A DNA stretch of 36,910 bases from Nitrospinaceae bacterium (GTDB lineage: Bacteria; Nitrospinota; Nitrospinia; Nitrospinales; VA-1), in assembly GCA_020343535.1 (NCBI GenBank), contig CP070799.1:1997547-2034456 (forward strand). The letters are read 5' to 3'. The position numbers and the translations under genes were made by a program. Shown piece by piece: positions 35,375 through 36,910 of the stretch. Positions within the stretch are counted from its first letter, which is position 1. Each line of letters starts with the position of its first letter. A model generated the notes under the pieces. The model saw nothing but the letters and a program-made list of their open reading frames with translations, had not been told where the DNA came from and searched no databases.

Positions 35375-36910
35375 ATGGCCAACGAAACCGTCACCCTGAC
35401 CATCGACGACAAGATCGTCACCGTGCCACGCGGCACCAAGGTGGTGGACGCGGCGAAGACCGTGGGCATCGAGATCCCCGTGTTCTGCTATCACGAAAAG
35501 CTCGGCCCGTTCGGCTGCTGCCGCATGTGCCTGGTGGAAGTGGAGAAAATGCCCAAGATGGTGACCGCCTGTACGCTGGACGTCGGCCCCGACATGGTGG
35601 TGAAGACCAACACGGAGAAGGTGGAGAAGGCGCAGAAAGGCGTGCTGGAGTTCACCTTGCTGAACCACCCGCTCGATTGCCCGGTGTGCGACAAGGGCGG
35701 CGAATGCCCGTTGCAGGACAACACTTTCAAGTTCGGCCCGCCGGACACGCGGATGGAGTTTGACCGCGCGCACAACCTCAAGGCCGCGCCGCTCAGCCCC
35801 GTCATCACCCTCGACCGGGAGCGCTGCATCGCCTGCCAGCGCTGCACGCGCTACAGCGACATCATCGAGGACGAGCGCGCCCTCGTCATGCTCAACCGTG
35901 GATTCCATAACGAGATCGGCACCTTCAACAACGAACCGTACGCCACTCGATTTTCCGGCAACGTGATCGACATTTGCCCGGTCGGCGCTTTGACGAACAC
36001 GCAGTTCCGGTTCAAGGCCCGGACCTGGGATCTGACGAATTCCGATACGCTGTGTTCGCATTGTGGCGTCAACTGCAATATGACGATGGGGACGCGCACC
36101 AACAAGTTCATGCGTATCCAGAGCCGCCCCAACGATGGCGTCGACGACGGCTGGATCTGTGACAAGGCGCGCTGGGGCTACGATTTCCTCGAGAGCAAAA
36201 ACCGCATCGGCATGAACAAATCGAAGCTCGGCGGCGATTGGAAGGAATACACCCCCAGGGAAGCCGCGGCGCACGTGGCCGAGGCGTTCAAAAAAATCGC
36301 CGATGAACACGGGCCGGCAAGCATCGGCTTCATCGGTTCCCCCTATGGAACCAACGAGGAGCTTTACCTGTACCAAAAACTCTTCCGCCTCGGGCTTGGC
36401 ACGAACAACATCGATCATAAAACCTATCCCGGTACGGCCAGTTTGCCCATCGCCCATCACGACCTCGTGGATATCGAAACCTCCGACCTGGTGGTGCTTC
36501 TAGCGTCCGACCCGGCGGAGGAATTGCCGATCCTCGAATTGCGCCTGAAAAAAGTGGCCAAGCGCGGTGGCGTCAAACTGGTGGTGCTGAACGACCAGAC
36601 CACTTCGATGGACCGCTACGCCGAGCTGTCCGCCCGCTATAATGTGGGGGCCGCGGCGGCGGTGTGCGAGGCGCTGGCAGCGGAGCTGGCCGATAGCGGC
36701 GCGTCCGGCGACATCCAGAGCCGCACCGGCATCGACGGCGAAACCATCAAGGCGCTCGGCGGCCTCATTCGCGGCAGCCGCAAGGCGACCCTCGTCTACA
36801 ATCCGGTTCCCTTGAGCGCGGCGGCGCACGGTCCGCTTCATCGATGGATGAGCGCCATGGGACGAATTCCAGAACTTTCCTGCGGAGCCCTTCCCGCTGC
36901 GCCCTACACC
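35375..36910 (+). CDS. nuoG: NADH-quinone oxidoreductase subunit G, 3' end cut off
   Basis: This 75-kDa-type iron-sulfur subunit of the NADH module is open from ATG 35375 to the window end (512 codons). The N-terminal [2Fe-2S] domain has VFCYHEKLGPFGCCRMCLVEV. The His-ligated cluster region has HPLDCPVCDKGGECPLQD. The next [4Fe-4S] site has CIACQRCTRY with DICPVGAL. A molybdopterin-oxidoreductase-like domain with its own Cys set follows (LCSHCGVNCNM, WICDKARWGYDF). The C-terminus and any nuoH-M genes lie outside the window. Confidence 0.97.
   Translation, partial: MANETVTLTIDDKIVTVPRGTKVVDAAKTVGIEIPVFCYHEKLGPFGCCRMCLVEVEKMPKMVTACTLDVGPDMVVKTNTEKVEKAQKGVLEFTLLNHPLDCPVCDKGGECPLQDNTFKFGPPDTRMEFDRAHNLKAAPLSPVITLDRERCIACQRCTRYSDIIEDERALVMLNRGFHNEIGTFNNEPYATRFSGNVIDICPVGALTNTQFRFKARTWDLTNSDTLCSHCGVNCNMTMGTRTNKFMRIQSRPNDGVDDGWICDKARWGYDFLESKNRIGMNKSKLGGDWKEYTPREAAAHVAEAFKKIADEHGPASIGFIGSPYGTNEELYLYQKLFRLGLGTNNIDHKTYPGTASLPIAHHDLVDIETSDLVVLLASDPAEELPILELRLKKVAKRGGVKLVVLNDQTTSMDRYAELSARYNVGAAAAVCEALAAELADSGASGDIQSRTGIDGETIKALGGLIRGSRKATLVYNPVPLSAAAHGPLHRWMSAMGRIPELSCGALPAAPYT

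Overview
This is a G+C-rich (by eye a little over 60%) bacterial chromosome segment from a Gram-negative organism with an aerobic-type respiratory chain. The evidence is several lipoproteins and Sec signal peptides, an exported TolB-type propeller, a split nuoC/nuoD with separate nuoE, nuoF and nuoG, and a thpR-recA-recX arrangement. The gene content would fit Nitrospinota or a deltaproteobacteria-like lineage. That placement is an inference from style and neighbourhood; there is no rRNA or marker comparison here.

Layout. 1-1491 (-): MsbA-type ABC exporter, cut by the window start at its Walker B motif. 1611-2555 (+): aldo/keto reductase. 2564-5597 (-): thpR, recA, recX and a prepilin peptidase, probably one transcript. 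5756-6970 (-): a DUF2959-like lipoprotein and a 71-aa protein, separated by a region with a CRP/FNR-like palindrome. About 6980-7640: an A+T-rich accessory patch with a small Zn-ribbon-like gene, an orphan intrinsic terminator and a possible gene remnant. 7639-8237 (-): a zinc-ribbon/membrane protein gene broken by a one-base frameshift. 8399-9580 (-): a sulfatase-modifying-factor (FGE-like) protein with haem motifs, coupled to a 53-aa membrane protein. 9704-14285 (+): LipM-like octanoyltransferase, FG-GAP lipoprotein, an intrinsic terminator, then a TerB-like/Zn-ribbon/dtd/hypothetical operon. 14307-15833 (-): an orphan nuoN. 16116-24083 (+): a 2655-residue exported PD40-TPR-CHAT-TPR-CHAT protein. 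24118-25886 (-): a PhnW-like aminotransferase coupled to an unknown gene. 26032-30545 (+): a DUF4159 protein, a VWA/glutamine-amidotransferase-like membrane protein and a membrane PLD-like/beta-sandwich protein. 30770-36910 (+): a strong sigma70 promoter, a structured leader and nuoABCDEFG, with nuoG cut by the window end.

How the genes work together. nuoA-G build the membrane-arm start (A), the connecting module (B, C, D) and the NADH-oxidising module (E, F, G) of complex I. nuoN, a proton-pumping antiporter-like subunit, lies about 15 kb away on the other strand. thpR-recA-recX-prepilin peptidase combines recombination, its modulator, RNA-end chemistry and pilin processing in one unit.

The strongest candidate for something undescribed is the giant tandem-CHAT protein. 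Its C-terminal CHAT domain keeps the His-Cys dyad (H2523, C2568). Its internal CHAT-like domain has lost the cysteine motif. A signal peptide and an N-terminal TolB-like propeller place this caspase-like protease outside the cytoplasm. No CRISPR array, tRNA, rRNA or intact insertion sequence was recognised.
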